A stretch of DNA of 26,378 nucleotides, taken from an uncultured Marvinbryantia sp. (lineage in GTDB: Bacteria; Bacillota; Clostridia; Lachnospirales; Lachnospiraceae). The position numbers and the translations under genes were made by a program. Where the stretch lies: contig CAKRON010000027.1 in assembly GCA_934373455.1 (NCBI GenBank), forward strand, positions 1 through 26,378, written 5' to 3'. This document shows, piece by piece, positions 8,627 to 17,545 of this stretch; within the stretch, counting starts at the first letter, position 1, and every line of letters begins with the position of its first letter. The notes beneath the pieces were generated by a model. The model searched no databases, was not told the origin of the DNA, and saw only the letters and a list, made by a program, of their open reading frames with translations.

Positions 8627-10441
8627 TTACTGCAAATTATATCCTCTTCGTTCTACACCTGACATCTGAATTTCTTTCAATGTGTCACTGCACCAAAAAG
8701 CATCTATATCATAAGCTATTTTTTTGCTTTTCCCTTTTATATAACTATACAGATTGTCATCTGATAAATATATTATTCTATTGTCATCACAGCGCACATA
8801 ATCACTTACCTCTTCACCTACTTGTTTATTCGTTCCTTTTGAATTTACCAATGTAAGTTCATATCCCGCACCGTCTTCATAATCTGTACAAGTCACCACC
8901 TGTCCATCCTCGTATAGTTGAATTTTTTGACATATAGCATTTTGAGCAATGCACTTGCTCTCTCCTTTTTCCAAAGAATACATATTACAATAAATACCGC
9001 CATTGTTCTCGTAGTATTCATTTGTATAGTACAGCTTTGAATCTTCACTAATTTCGCCAAGTCCTTTTTCAGATAAATATTTCCATTCTTTGATTTCATT
9101 TTCTTCTATACTTGCGGTAAATAAATTGCTTTCATCCTCTTCGTAATCATTATGTTCCAACAAAATATCATTCTCGCTCACATAAATATTGGTTGCATAT
9201 TCTTCATCTTCCATGTCTTGCAGTTCATCCGCCGCATTTCCCGTAATATGAATTTTTTCTCCTGTTTGTAATGATAAAATATATATTCCGCTTTTATTTA
9301 TTTGTTCAAATACCTGGTCAAATACTTCTTCATATATATTTTCTTCTTCCATGTCTGCCAGATCTATGATCTTTAAATTATCTAGGGTTATATAATATAC
9401 TGTATTTCCGCTAAATCTTGCATCAGCAATGTTTCCATTTATCAGATTCTTTTCTCCATTCTTATATGTATAAAGATCTAATTGCATTATATTGATCTGT
9501 GTTCTAAGCAACCTTTTTATATTATCAATTTCTTCTGTTCTCCCAAGGCTATCTACAATTATTTTATCCCATATACTTATTTCATTGTTATTTTCTAAAA
9601 ATGTAACTGTTTCGTTTACAGGTTCATACATGTCAGATATCATGTATCCCATCTTTTCAGAATCTCTATCAAATCCTGTAACATATAACTCTCTTTCATC
9701 ATTTTCTTTTACATACTTATAATAGAAAATATTATTAAAATCAGACACCGGCAACATCACATCATAATCATCCACCAATTTTCTTTTTTCTTCCGTATTA
9801 TCTAAATTGACTCCGTATAGTTTATTGCCATTCTCATCCCCAATAGAATAAATAATTTGTTTCTGATCCTGTGAACAATAAAACGTATCTACTGCTTTGT
9901 CAATTTTCTTTGACTGTTCCCCATCGTAATACATTAGATTATAACCTGCATCCAAATATACTACTTTTCCGTCATTTAACGGGTAAAATAATGTATCCGT
10001 ATTTGCATCAATCAATTCACAATACTGCTCATTTTTCTCTGAATTGCTCCTCAGTTTTTTATATTCGCATCGATACAACTTCCCCGAATAATTATTCATA
10101 TCATATCTGCTTAAATAGAAAAAATATTTTTTATCTGGGGAGAATTTTCCCATATCAGATCCACGCCACTCTGTTTTTCCATTTGGAATTTCTATAGTCT
10201 CATCATTCTTAACTACTTTATATTTTCCGTCAGAAAAAACTATACATGTGCTATCTTCTTTTTGTAAAAAAATTACTTTTCCAACTCCAAACGCCATTCC
10301 TACTATTAATAACAATACTATTATTTTTATAATCAGTGAGCTTTTTTTCTTACTACTGCTTTCTTCTAAACGCATTCCGCACTTACTGCAAAACTTTGTT
10401 GTATCCGGCCACTCTGCTCCACATTTTATACACTTCTTCAT
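8627..10441 (-). CDS. Zinc-ribbon, single-pass membrane protein with beta-rich ectodomain
   Basis: 604 aa. Residues 4-21 form a zinc ribbon (Cys4, Cys7, Cys18, Cys21). Residues 35-58 are one membrane helix following a Lys-rich stretch, which puts the zinc ribbon inside the cell and about 540 residues outside. The outer part is built of repeated short strand-like units (for example DGKVVYLDAGYNLMYYDG, DQKQIIYSIGDENGNKLYG and DNRIIYLSDDNLYSYI), like the blades of a beta-propeller or DUF5050-type domain. No catalytic motif is visible. The start is the ATG at 10439-10441 with GGAGGTAAGA in front; an ATG 42 bases upstream is rejected. Last gene of the operon from 14855. Function unknown. Confidence 0.8.
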   Translation of the reverse strand: MKKCIKCGAEWPDTTKFCSKCGMRLEESSSKKKSSLIIKIIVLLLIVGMAFGVGKVIFLQKEDSTCIVFSDGKYKVVKNDETIEIPNGKTEWRGSDMGKFSPDKKYFFYLSRYDMNNYSGKLYRCEYKKLRSNSEKNEQYCELIDANTDTLFYPLNDGKVVYLDAGYNLMYYDGEQSKKIDKAVDTFYCSQDQKQIIYSIGDENGNKLYGVNLDNTEEKRKLVDDYDVMLPVSDFNNIFYYKYVKENDERELYVTGFDRDSEKMGYMISDMYEPVNETVTFLENNNEISIWDKIIVDSLGRTEEIDNIKRLLRTQINIMQLDLYTYKNGEKNLINGNIADARFSGNTVYYITLDNLKIIDLADMEEENIYEEVFDQVFEQINKSGIYILSLQTGEKIHITGNAADELQDMEDEEYATNIYVSENDILLEHNDYEEDESNLFTASIEENEIKEWKYLSEKGLGEISEDSKLYYTNEYYENNGGIYCNMYSLEKGESKCIAQNAICQKIQLYEDGQVVTCTDYEDGAGYELTLVNSKGTNKQVGEEVSDYVRCDDNRIIYLSDDNLYSYIKGKSKKIAYDIDAFWCSDTLKEIQMSGVERRGYNLQ

Positions 10442-10516
10442 TCTTACCTCCATAATATACTTTTTTCTCTTCCCTTTTTGCAAAAATTATTTACACATTT
10501 TTCCGTCCAAATTTAT

Positions 10517-10978
10517 TTATTCTACCTGCTTCCCGCATTTTGCACAATACAATGCTCCAGACTCTAAAATTTCTCCGCATTCACTGCAAAACTGTTTTTT
10601 ATTATCCGCTTCTTCTATATTTACTTTATCTGGAAGTCTGAGTCCACAATTACTACAATATACCATTTCTTGTTTTATTTTTCCACCACACTTTGGGCAG
10701 CTATATTCCGCATTAATTGCCCTGATCTGCAATTTGCATGCTTCTATTGCCCGTTCCAGTTCATTAAGTTCAGTAATTTGTTTCTCCACCTCACCAATAG
10801 GTTCCTCTTGATATGATTTATAAATAATCTGTCCAATTTCCTCATATATTTCCCTTATTCTATTTTCTGATTCTGACACTGCCATATTCAACTTTGTTAA
10901 TTCCGACATATCTTTTGCTTTTTGCATTGTTGAATAACTTGCTTTTGAAATTTTTCCTTTTACACTGTCTAAAAACAT
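10517..10978 (-). CDS. Soluble coiled-coil protein with two C-terminal zinc ribbons
   Basis: 153 aa, no membrane segment. Residues ~20-90 are strongly helical and charged, likely coiled coil. Two zinc ribbons follow: Cys94, 97, 108, 111 and Cys131, 134, 145, 148. I placed the start at the ATG 10976-10978 because AAGGAG sits 7 bases before it; the frame opens at a GTG at 10999 that lies before this site. It is the only soluble protein of the operon, and its zinc ribbons resemble those of the membrane partners. A cytoplasmic adaptor role is an inference. No enzyme motif seen. Confidence 0.8.
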   Translation of the reverse strand: MFLDSVKGKISKASYSTMQKAKDMSELTKLNMAVSESENRIREIYEEIGQIIYKSYQEEPIGEVEKQITELNELERAIEACKLQIRAINAEYSCPKCGGKIKQEMVYCSNCGLRLPDKVNIEEADNKKQFCSECGEILESGALYCAKCGKQVE

Positions 10979-10999
10979 CTCCGCTCTCCTTCTCAACAC

Positions 11000-11737
11000 C
11001 TAAACTCTCAAATCTAAAAATCGTTCACAGATACTTTTTACGCATTCATCATTGTATCCATACTCACTAAGTAACATTATCTTTAAATGCTCACCGCGTT
11101 TTTTGTGATAACGCCGTTCATCCGTTGTTCTCGCTTCACCAAAATCATAATAGATTCCTTCTGCTGCATTTCTATAACTCCAATATTCATCTGATCCATT
11201 TTCTAATTTAGGACCTTGTCTTCTTTTTTCATTCCTATCGTACCCATAATCTTTCTTATATTCTTCTTCAAAATACCTTTTCTCTGCTCCTTGTGTGTTT
11301 ATATCATCATAACTATAGCCATCTTTATATGATTTTCTATACTGTGTTTTCCAACTAGAAGATTTCTCATTTGCATGTTTTTGCATTTGCCTTTTCGCAG
11401 ACTTTTCCGTTCCAGATTCAAAAAATATTTTGTAAAAAATGAATACAATTACACCGTAAAAGACTATCCGATATAAAAAATCTGATACTTCTGACCAATC
11501 TCCAACTCCAAACTTTTTTATTCTTAATCCCAAAATTGATACTGTACTTAGAACACATGCTATAACTCTATACTTTTTTATTATCAAATACGTAAAGATC
11601 CCCCATAGTACAATTACAATCCAAATATTACATTCTGCGCCACCAATGTCTCTTTCCATTGCCATAAACGAGCACACCATAGTAACCCACATGGCTGCAA
11701 ATAATCCATATAATATATTTTTTATTTTTTCTAACAT
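11000..11737 (-). CDS. Multi-pass membrane protein with charged cytoplasmic tail (unknown)
   Basis: 245 aa. Hydrophobic helices at about 8-26, 37-55, 57-74 and 86-106 are followed by ~140 hydrophilic residues rich in Tyr, Lys, Arg and Glu. The last 60 residues (YWSYRNAAEGIYYDFGEAR through a conserved-looking SEYGYNDECVKSICERFLDLRV end) may fold as a small domain. No zinc ribbon and no family I recognise. It starts 3 bases after the stop of the preceding gene, with AGGAGG inside that gene's end, so it belongs to the same transcript and may be coupled. Confidence 0.75.
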   Translation of the reverse strand: MLEKIKNILYGLFAAMWVTMVCSFMAMERDIGGAECNIWIVIVLWGIFTYLIIKKYRVIACVLSTVSILGLRIKKFGVGDWSEVSDFLYRIVFYGVIVFIFYKIFFESGTEKSAKRQMQKHANEKSSSWKTQYRKSYKDGYSYDDINTQGAEKRYFEEEYKKDYGYDRNEKRRQGPKLENGSDEYWSYRNAAEGIYYDFGEARTTDERRYHKKRGEHLKIMLLSEYGYNDECVKSICERFLDLRV

Positions 11738-11740
11738 AGC

Positions 11741-13318
11741 TCAGTTTTCCTCCTGTAGCATCTTATAAAGCGTCCATTTTCCTTCATAATATATACATAT
11801 TGCTCTGACTTTTTCTGATCGTTCTCCTAAAGTAAGCTCGATTGAGAACTCTTTTAAACCTTCTATATCCATATATTGTTTAATTTCACTATTTACTGGA
11901 TATTGTTCTATAATTTCTCCATATTGAAGTTTTGAACAATCATTTTTCTCAATCGAATTTATGTATTTATCTATATCAATAACCACTCCTGTTGATTCTG
12001 GATTAACCCCATCTTCAACCAAACTCAGATAAATATCTTTTATCCAATATGTATTACGTAAAATTTCCATATTTAATATCTCTGCGCACACTCCCTTAAT
12101 CGGAATAATGGATGTAACAGCCCAGTCATAACTATTCTCCCATTCAATTTTTTTAGCTATATTAATTCTATTTACCAAAGTTTTCAAATCAAGAGTATCT
12201 TCCATTCCTTCCAAATCATTCTGTTTCATTTTTTTCAGAAAAACTTTTATTGCTTCTTCCGGTGAATCATATCCGCTTCGCGTTTGTATTTTTGATCTCT
12301 CCTCATAATTTTCATATTGTTCTTCTCTCATTTTAACCAATACATCCATTAACAAATCCGAAATTTCATCCTGATTTTCTTTATCTTCAAAAATTTCCAG
12401 TGGAACTGCATAGGTTATTCTTGATAATCCAAGACTTGAAAATCCACTTCCTCCCAAATTCAAAATTAACCAGGTATCGTCATATCGTACTACTTCCATA
12501 AATAGCAAACAAGGGATATTTTTCCATTTAAAATGTACTACCATTTGTTTGATTTCATCATATTTCAATCCCGCCTGTTGAATTTCCTGTGCTGTTCTAA
12601 CGATATCTTCATAATTTGTCTCATTATTTTCGCTGTGCTTTTTTTCATATAGCGATTTTATATTTTCAAACTCATTCTCTACTTCAATATCAAATATATC
12701 ATCTTCATTTTGAAGCAACAAAAAATGATCTATTACATCTTGCCCACTTTCTTCCTCATCTACATCTGTTGAACCTATTCCCAAAATACTTGCAAATTCC
12801 TGATACAGATAGCATAGCGATCTTACAATTTCACTCCTTCTTATTCCGATATTCAATTCTTTTGCGAACTTATTATCTCCACTTGGCAATAAGCGATAGC
12901 TAACATTGTCGTACCCCATCTTTTCTTTCATTGTACGCACATCATAATTTTGTATATATGTATCTGTTGCAAACAGTGCCATCATTTGTTGCACATCTTT
13001 GTTTTTCATTGCTTCCATAAAAGCTATCGCTGTTTCTTCTGGTGTATCATATCCTTTTTCTTTTATTTCAAGCCAACTGCTACTATTGTTTGTAATCATA
13101 TTTTCTGCTCTTTGCACTGGCTTCCATATGACTATACTGACAATCATTATAATTGCCAGTACTACTACACAAATCATCATTACTGCCTTCCATTTTCCCT
13201 TTTTCTCTTTTTTTATTTTCACTGTATCCGTTTTGCTTTCTTCTATAATTTGAGTTCCACATATACAGCAAAAATTATCCCCAGTTTTTAATTCATTTCC
13301 GCATTTTCTACACTTCAT
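11741..13318 (-). CDS. TcaA/YvbJ-like zinc-ribbon membrane protein with duplicated ectodomain
   Basis: 525 aa. An N-terminal zinc ribbon (Cys3, Cys6, Cys17, Cys20), a Lys-rich stretch, one membrane helix (about 43-65), then ~460 extracytoplasmic residues. The outer part contains an internal repeat: GYDTPEETAIAFMEAMKNKD at ~89-108 and GYDSPEEAIKVFLKKMKQND at ~349-368. Each repeat begins a unit that ends in a W-containing strand (DDTWLILNLGG; EGKWTLYKML), like tandem NTF2-like folds. The layout is that of staphylococcal TcaA and Bacillus YvbJ, envelope proteins linked to glycopeptide and cell-wall stress; orthology is not shown. The ATG overlaps the preceding stop as ATGA. Function inferred from architecture only. 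Confidence 0.82.
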   Translation of the reverse strand: MKCRKCGNELKTGDNFCCICGTQIIEESKTDTVKIKKEKKGKWKAVMMICVVVLAIIMIVSIVIWKPVQRAENMITNNSSSWLEIKEKGYDTPEETAIAFMEAMKNKDVQQMMALFATDTYIQNYDVRTMKEKMGYDNVSYRLLPSGDNKFAKELNIGIRRSEIVRSLCYLYQEFASILGIGSTDVDEEESGQDVIDHFLLLQNEDDIFDIEVENEFENIKSLYEKKHSENNETNYEDIVRTAQEIQQAGLKYDEIKQMVVHFKWKNIPCLLFMEVVRYDDTWLILNLGGSGFSSLGLSRITYAVPLEIFEDKENQDEISDLLMDVLVKMREEQYENYEERSKIQTRSGYDSPEEAIKVFLKKMKQNDLEGMEDTLDLKTLVNRINIAKKIEWENSYDWAVTSIIPIKGVCAEILNMEILRNTYWIKDIYLSLVEDGVNPESTGVVIDIDKYINSIEKNDCSKLQYGEIIEQYPVNSEIKQYMDIEGLKEFSIELTLGERSEKVRAICIYYEGKWTLYKMLQEEN

Positions 13319-13806
13319 GATTTTTCTCCATATTCATTTTTATTAGTCAGATATAACAATACCCAAAGATAAGCATATGGTATCAACCACCCAGCCACTC
13401 CAAAGCCTGTAATAAAGAAGTGTCGATCTGCCATTGTTGCCCATTCACATGCCATGCATGTTGTAAATAATAATAATGGTACACTGGCAAATGCCATTCC
13501 GAGCATGTCTTTCTTTTTTATTATCCATACGATTTCTAATACTTCGATTACCAGATAACTGATAACCACCAACAAAAATATATACATTTGCCAATTTTGC
13601 ATTATGATATTCTGTGAATTCTCCTGTAGTCTGTACATTTGATTTTTCTGACTACCAGAAAAACTTTCTGTAAAATATTGGTAAAACACCGGCATACTCA
13701 CCTTGTCTGTTTTTGTATCTCCAGTTCCGATCCATGGCATAAGGAACACTGAAACAAATAACCAACTATGGATCAAAAAATCCTGTACTTTGTAAATCTT
13801 CTTCAT
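13315..13806 (-). CDS. Small four-helix membrane protein (unknown)
   Basis: 163 aa with four hydrophobic segments at about 9-26, 66-95, 100-124 and 128-153, and a hydrophilic loop of about 40 residues between the first two. No zinc ribbon and no known family recognised. Both ends overlap their neighbours by the 4-base ATGA junction, so it is translated as part of a tightly packed operon. AGGAG lies 10 bases before its ATG. Confidence 0.75.
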   Translation of the reverse strand: MKKIYKVQDFLIHSWLFVSVFLMPWIGTGDTKTDKVSMPVFYQYFTESFSGSQKNQMYRLQENSQNIIMQNWQMYIFLLVVISYLVIEVLEIVWIIKKKDMLGMAFASVPLLLFTTCMACEWATMADRHFFITGFGVAGWLIPYAYLWVLLYLTNKNEYGEKS

Positions 13807-14855
13807 CCCTGTAGGCTCCTATTACTTTTTCCAAATCTAATCTGACATAATAGCATCAACCCTAAAATTGCAATCACGCATGCAGATACTGCTCCAATAA
13901 AGTTTTCCTGAATTCCCAAAACGACTTGTATCTGACTTGATATTGCAAATCCAATATTCCTTATTACTTCTGCTACATTTTGATACCCATCTCCGTATTT
14001 AAAAATAACTCCAGATAACACACCGCATGCATTTTCTGTACATTCCACAAACATATTTGCTATTTGATTGGTGATATCCTGCACTGAACATATCCATGAA
14101 AATACGATTCCTCTTTGAATAACATTGAAAATCTGTATTATAATTGGATACCAGCTAACGGATATTTCGCTGCCTTCGTTCTTTTGGATTTTTGAAATAA
14201 TATTGCGTAATGAAATCCAATAAGCCAAGTCCATAATACTTATTATCAAAATAATCATGAGTGCCACAACATTAAATTCTCCGTTCATTACTACTATCAA
14301 AATGCTCACATATACCAACAAATGAATCACACATTTTGCACTTAATGTTCCTTTTAGTAATGAAACACTTTTTATTTCTATTCTGTTTTCATTACTGCAA
14401 CAATAAATTTTCCATAATCCAAGACAAGTCAAAACAGAAAGAATATGTACCACAAAATTCCATCCTGTAAAATCGGTAAACAAATCCAGCAGTAAATTGA
14501 ATGTATAGAATGTACAAAACAAACTATATATTTTTCCTGTTACTATTTTAGTATTACCAGCATTTGCCATTTTCTTTATTATTTTTTTGTTGCTCTGTTC
14601 TTCATTTACATACAATTCTGTTCTTTCTTTATTCTCAAGATTTTTCCCACATTTGATACAGTATCTATATCCTTCTTTTACCGCTTCTCCACATTCAGGA
14701 CAATATTTTTGTTCTTTTTCCAATTTATTTTTACTAAATACAGCAAGCGTCCCCTCATTCTCACTTTTTTCCTCATCAAATATTTCTGCGCCACAATACG
14801 GACACCTCATCGTATGATCAAGAATTTCATTTCCACATTTCAAACACTTTTTCAT
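13803..14855 (-). CDS. Double zinc-ribbon multi-pass membrane protein (unknown)
   Basis: 350 aa. The N-terminal ~70 residues hold two zinc ribbons (Cys4, 7, 18, 21 and Cys52, 55, 66, 69). A Lys-rich stretch follows, then about six hydrophobic helices, roughly at 107-125, 131-151, 173-190, 195-216, 234-258 and 322-343. No transporter or enzyme motif is recognisable. First gene of the six-gene operon. ATG at 14853-14855 with GAGGGAG 7 bases before it; its promoter is at 14926-14954. Confidence 0.78.
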   Translation of the reverse strand: MKKCLKCGNEILDHTMRCPYCGAEIFDEEKSENEGTLAVFSKNKLEKEQKYCPECGEAVKEGYRYCIKCGKNLENKERTELYVNEEQSNKKIIKKMANAGNTKIVTGKIYSLFCTFYTFNLLLDLFTDFTGWNFVVHILSVLTCLGLWKIYCCSNENRIEIKSVSLLKGTLSAKCVIHLLVYVSILIVVMNGEFNVVALMIILIISIMDLAYWISLRNIISKIQKNEGSEISVSWYPIIIQIFNVIQRGIVFSWICSVQDITNQIANMFVECTENACGVLSGVIFKYGDGYQNVAEVIRNIGFAISSQIQVVLGIQENFIGAVSACVIAILGLMLLCQIRFGKSNRSLQG

Positions 14856-14905
14856 TCATCGTCTCCCTCATATTTTCTCACATTATTTTCTTTTCTCTTT
14901 CCATT

Positions 14906-14918
14906 CGATTATAAATCG
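14906..14918. promoter_or_regulatory. Palindrome O2 downstream of the operon promoter
   Basis: CGATT-ATA-AATCG is a perfect 5-base inverted repeat near the expected transcription start of the six-gene operon. The same motif with a GAA centre occurs at the same place upstream of the subtilase gene (17497-17509), which supports it as a regulator site. Confidence 0.5.
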
Positions 14919-14925
14919 TATTTTC

Positions 14926-14954
14926 ATTTTATTCTTTCATTTTTCGTACGTCAA
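14926..14954 (-). promoter_or_regulatory. Promoter of the six-gene zinc-ribbon operon
   Basis: TTGACG (14949-14954) and TAAAAT (14926-14931) are 17 bases apart on the minus strand, about 70 bases before the first start codon. The surrounding ~75 bases closely match the subtilase promoter at 17517-17545. Confidence 0.7.
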
Positions 14955-14971
14955 GTCGATATTCCGACTTG
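14952..14971. promoter_or_regulatory. Palindromic operator O1 over the -35 of the operon promoter
   Basis: CAAGTCG (14952-14958) and CGACTTG (14965-14971) are perfect 7-base arms around a 6-base centre, covering part of the -35 hexamer. A copy with one degenerate arm sits at the same place in the subtilase promoter. The likely binder is the XRE protein at 17644-17973 (inference). Confidence 0.6.
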
Positions 14972-15011
14972 TTATACGTTTTTTACATAAATTCCTAATC
15001 TTCTAAATCAA

Positions 15012-15044
15012 TTAAAAAAACGCTGGCACAAATGTGCCAGCAGC
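15012..15044 (-). terminator. Rho-independent terminator of the subtilase gene
   Basis: On the minus strand GCTGGCACA pairs with TGTGCCAGC around a short TT loop, followed by a run of seven T. It starts just after the subtilase stop codon and separates that transcript from the six-gene operon, which restarts from its own promoter. Confidence 0.88.
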
Positions 15045-15047
15045 TCT

Positions 15048-17456
15048 TTATTCTGTCAGTTTCGCTTTTACTGCTCCGACCATATCATATTCGTCATGTT
15101 GTTGATTCGCATGAGTGTTTTCTGCATAAAACAAATTGATAAACTGGGCATTTTCCATACGTGCGGAACACTGACCTAACCATTCGTCCAGAGTCACCTG
15201 TTGTCCATTAATAAAAATATCTGTCACTGAATCTGCATATTTTTTCAAAAAAATATCCGTCACCCCAAAACTTCCATCCTTTTTAAATCTGTGGAACCAA
15301 TAAGACAAAACGTTTTGATAATTAGTCACAAGATATGTCCTATTCTGATATTCTGTCCAGCATATCCATGGAAAACTTCCATTTGAATAATACAGACCAT
15401 CTTTTTCCAGAAGCACAGCCTGTCCCTTTTTATATTTCCATAGTTCATATTGATAATCATCACTATACAAGGATCCATATTCATCTTTTTCATTGGTATT
15501 ATACACAAGAAATAATTCGTCTCTTTCATCTCTGTCTACATCACGCAATTCCAGATAGCATACCCCACTCGCATACTGCACATTTCCCATTGTCTGAGGT
15601 GTATATCTTCCGTATTTTTCTTCCTCTTGTTCAATTACTTTCTTAAACGCCTCTTTATACCCATCTTCTACAAGCCATTTCATTGCTGTTCCAATATTTA
15701 AAAGTGGATATTCTTTTCGTTCATCACTTTTAGCATATCTTTTTGCGGTTCCAGCGGTATTAATCAAAATATCCTTGATTTCTTTTGCTGTCATTTGAGG
15801 TTCAACCTCCCATAACAGCGCTGCTGCCCCAGTTACCATCGGTGCCGCCATTGATGTTCCCTGCATTTCTCCATAACTTTTCCCATCATAATAATTGTAT
15901 TCATTATCCTGGTCATCATCTTTTATGGTTAAAGTACTGTATATATTTTTTCCAGGTGCCACAATATCTACATACTTTCCATAATTCGAAAACTCAGTGA
16001 GTCTGCTTTTTCCAAGCACTCTTTCTGTTGCACCAACAATCATTATATGGTTTTTAAAAGTTTCATAATCATATCCCAGTTTACTCAATGTTCCTTTTTT
16101 ATTTAACGCGTCAAAATTTTCCTGCGTAACGGCACAATAATAGCCTGCCATATATGAAGGATACCCCTTATCCCCATTATTGTAACCATTTCCTGCACTT
16201 TCGACAAAAAGTACCTGATCCTTTCCATTCAAAAACAATTCTGTCATCATTGCCATAACCTGATATGCGCCCCTTTTGGTCGAATTATTCATCATCTTCA
16301 CATATTCGTCATATACTCCGTCAAAACATTTAAACATGTCCAAAATCCAAACATCTAATTTATCTCTAAGCTTTTCGACAAAGGTTCCATCTTTCCAGAA
16401 CTGTTCTTCATATTTTTCCTGATCCATCCAATATAAAGTCCATGAATTGTTTATAACCTTTACATCATTCTCAATCATTTGTTTGGTAGCTTCGATAAAT
16501 TTGCCTGTACTAAGCAATTCTTCCGCTGACCAACTGGAAAAAAATATTTCTGCTTTATCCATAACTCCTCGAATTCCTACAGAGTTATTCTCTGCCGCAA
16601 TAATTCCTGTCACATGTGTTCCATGATCTGCTGGCACATTCTGACTAAAGTCTTCTAAAAAATGGATCTTACTCTTTCCATTTCTCTGAAATTCTTCATG
16701 GTCTTCATCAATTCCGTTATCTATTACTCCAATTTTCATATCGGTAATATCCACCTGTCCACTATCAATATACTGCCATGCAGTATATGCCCCTATTGGT
16801 TCTGCCCACCAGTCATTTCCACCTGGTTCTTTTTCATTTCCATCATGATTTTTTTCATTATGCACATCTGTATCTGCTTCCCATGGATTTTGATCCTCAG
16901 AAACTGAAGAATCCGCTGTCATTGGCATTTCAACATCCGCATATAATACTGTCTCATCTTCCATCAATTTTTCAGCCTTTTTCTCTAGTTCCAAATACTC
17001 TGCGTGATCAACCTTTATTTCTATAACATTCATACATCCACTCAAATTTCCTACAAGTTCACCATCAACTAATTTGACTAATGCATTTCTTTCTTCTGAG
17101 GATATATTATTGTCCAAATATACAATTAGAAGTTCATCATAATATATGACATAATTCTCTTCATCGTATTTCACAGTATCTTCTGATGGATTGTACACAT
17201 AATCTCCATTAGAAAATTTCTGTATATCATCTACCAGATTTATACTATTGTTTTCACTCTCAGCTTCTTTTTTCTTCTGTATTGCTACTATAATGAAAAA
17301 AATGCAAAAAAATCCTGCCATTATTGTAACTGCTACTAATAATCTGCGTATCCAATAACATCTTTCATGCTTTTCTTCCATAACTATATTGCTTCCACAC
17401 CATGGACAAAACTTGCTTTTTTTATCAATTTTCTTTTTACATCCTGGACAGCTCAT
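15048..17456 (-). CDS. Zinc-ribbon, membrane-anchored subtilisin-like serine protease (S8)
   Basis: 802 aa. Order: zinc ribbon (Cys3, 6, 17, 20); membrane helix ~38-59; an I9-propeptide-like segment ~100-175; S8 protease domain ~215-600. The catalytic triad is complete: Asp246 in VIDNGID, His278 in DHGTHVTG and Ser535 in QGTSMAAP, with the oxyanion Asn423 in ESAGNG. The domain has an insert of about 70 residues near 340-412. The C-terminal ~200 residues contain a VCBS/EF-hand-like RDVDRDERDELFLVYN stretch. Topology puts the zinc ribbon inside and the protease outside. Unlike secreted subtilases it has no cleavable signal. ATG at 17454-17456 with AGAGG in front. Single-gene transcript. Substrate unknown; the ectodomains of neighbouring proteins are candidates. 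Confidence 0.93.
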   Translation of the reverse strand: MSCPGCKKKIDKKSKFCPWCGSNIVMEEKHERCYWIRRLLVAVTIMAGFFCIFFIIVAIQKKKEAESENNSINLVDDIQKFSNGDYVYNPSEDTVKYDEENYVIYYDELLIVYLDNNISSEERNALVKLVDGELVGNLSGCMNVIEIKVDHAEYLELEKKAEKLMEDETVLYADVEMPMTADSSVSEDQNPWEADTDVHNEKNHDGNEKEPGGNDWWAEPIGAYTAWQYIDSGQVDITDMKIGVIDNGIDEDHEEFQRNGKSKIHFLEDFSQNVPADHGTHVTGIIAAENNSVGIRGVMDKAEIFFSSWSAEELLSTGKFIEATKQMIENDVKVINNSWTLYWMDQEKYEEQFWKDGTFVEKLRDKLDVWILDMFKCFDGVYDEYVKMMNNSTKRGAYQVMAMMTELFLNGKDQVLFVESAGNGYNNGDKGYPSYMAGYYCAVTQENFDALNKKGTLSKLGYDYETFKNHIMIVGATERVLGKSRLTEFSNYGKYVDIVAPGKNIYSTLTIKDDDQDNEYNYYDGKSYGEMQGTSMAAPMVTGAAALLWEVEPQMTAKEIKDILINTAGTAKRYAKSDERKEYPLLNIGTAMKWLVEDGYKEAFKKVIEQEEEKYGRYTPQTMGNVQYASGVCYLELRDVDRDERDELFLVYNTNEKDEYGSLYSDDYQYELWKYKKGQAVLLEKDGLYYSNGSFPWICWTEYQNRTYLVTNYQNVLSYWFHRFKKDGSFGVTDIFLKKYADSVTDIFINGQQVTLDEWLGQCSARMENAQFINLFYAENTHANQQHDEYDMVGAVKAKLTE

Positions 17457-17496
17457 CTTCTTATTCCTCTTACGCCATAAATTTCCTTATGTTTTT

Positions 17497-17509
17497 CGAT
17501 TGAAAATCG
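17497..17509. promoter_or_regulatory. Palindrome O2 downstream of the subtilase promoter
   Basis: CGATT-GAA-AATCG, a perfect 5-base inverted repeat at the expected transcription start, matching the site at 14906-14918. Confidence 0.5.
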
Positions 17510-17516
17510 TAATTTC

Positions 17517-17545
17517 ATTTTATTATCGTATTTTTCGTATGTCAA
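17517..17545 (-). promoter_or_regulatory. Promoter of the subtilase gene
   Basis: A consensus TTGACA (17540-17545) and TAAAAT (17517-17522) are 17 bases apart on the minus strand, about 60 bases before the start codon. It is nearly the same as the promoter of the six-gene operon. Confidence 0.72.

Noticed and set aside
10979..10999. GTG start at 10999 for the double zinc-ribbon protein
   Set aside because: The ribosome binding site AAGGAG lies downstream of this GTG and 7 bases before the ATG at 10978.
12616..13291. Plus-strand open frames opposite the TcaA-like gene
   Set aside because: Low-complexity His/Tyr/Phe/Leu-rich frames that arise from the AT-rich, Lys/Asn-rich coding strand.
8627..17456. 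Known anti-phage or toxin-antitoxin system in the zinc-ribbon block
   Set aside because: No nuclease, reverse transcriptase, ATPase, deaminase or toxin motif occurs in these genes; the protease and membrane proteins point to the envelope, so no named defence system can be supported.
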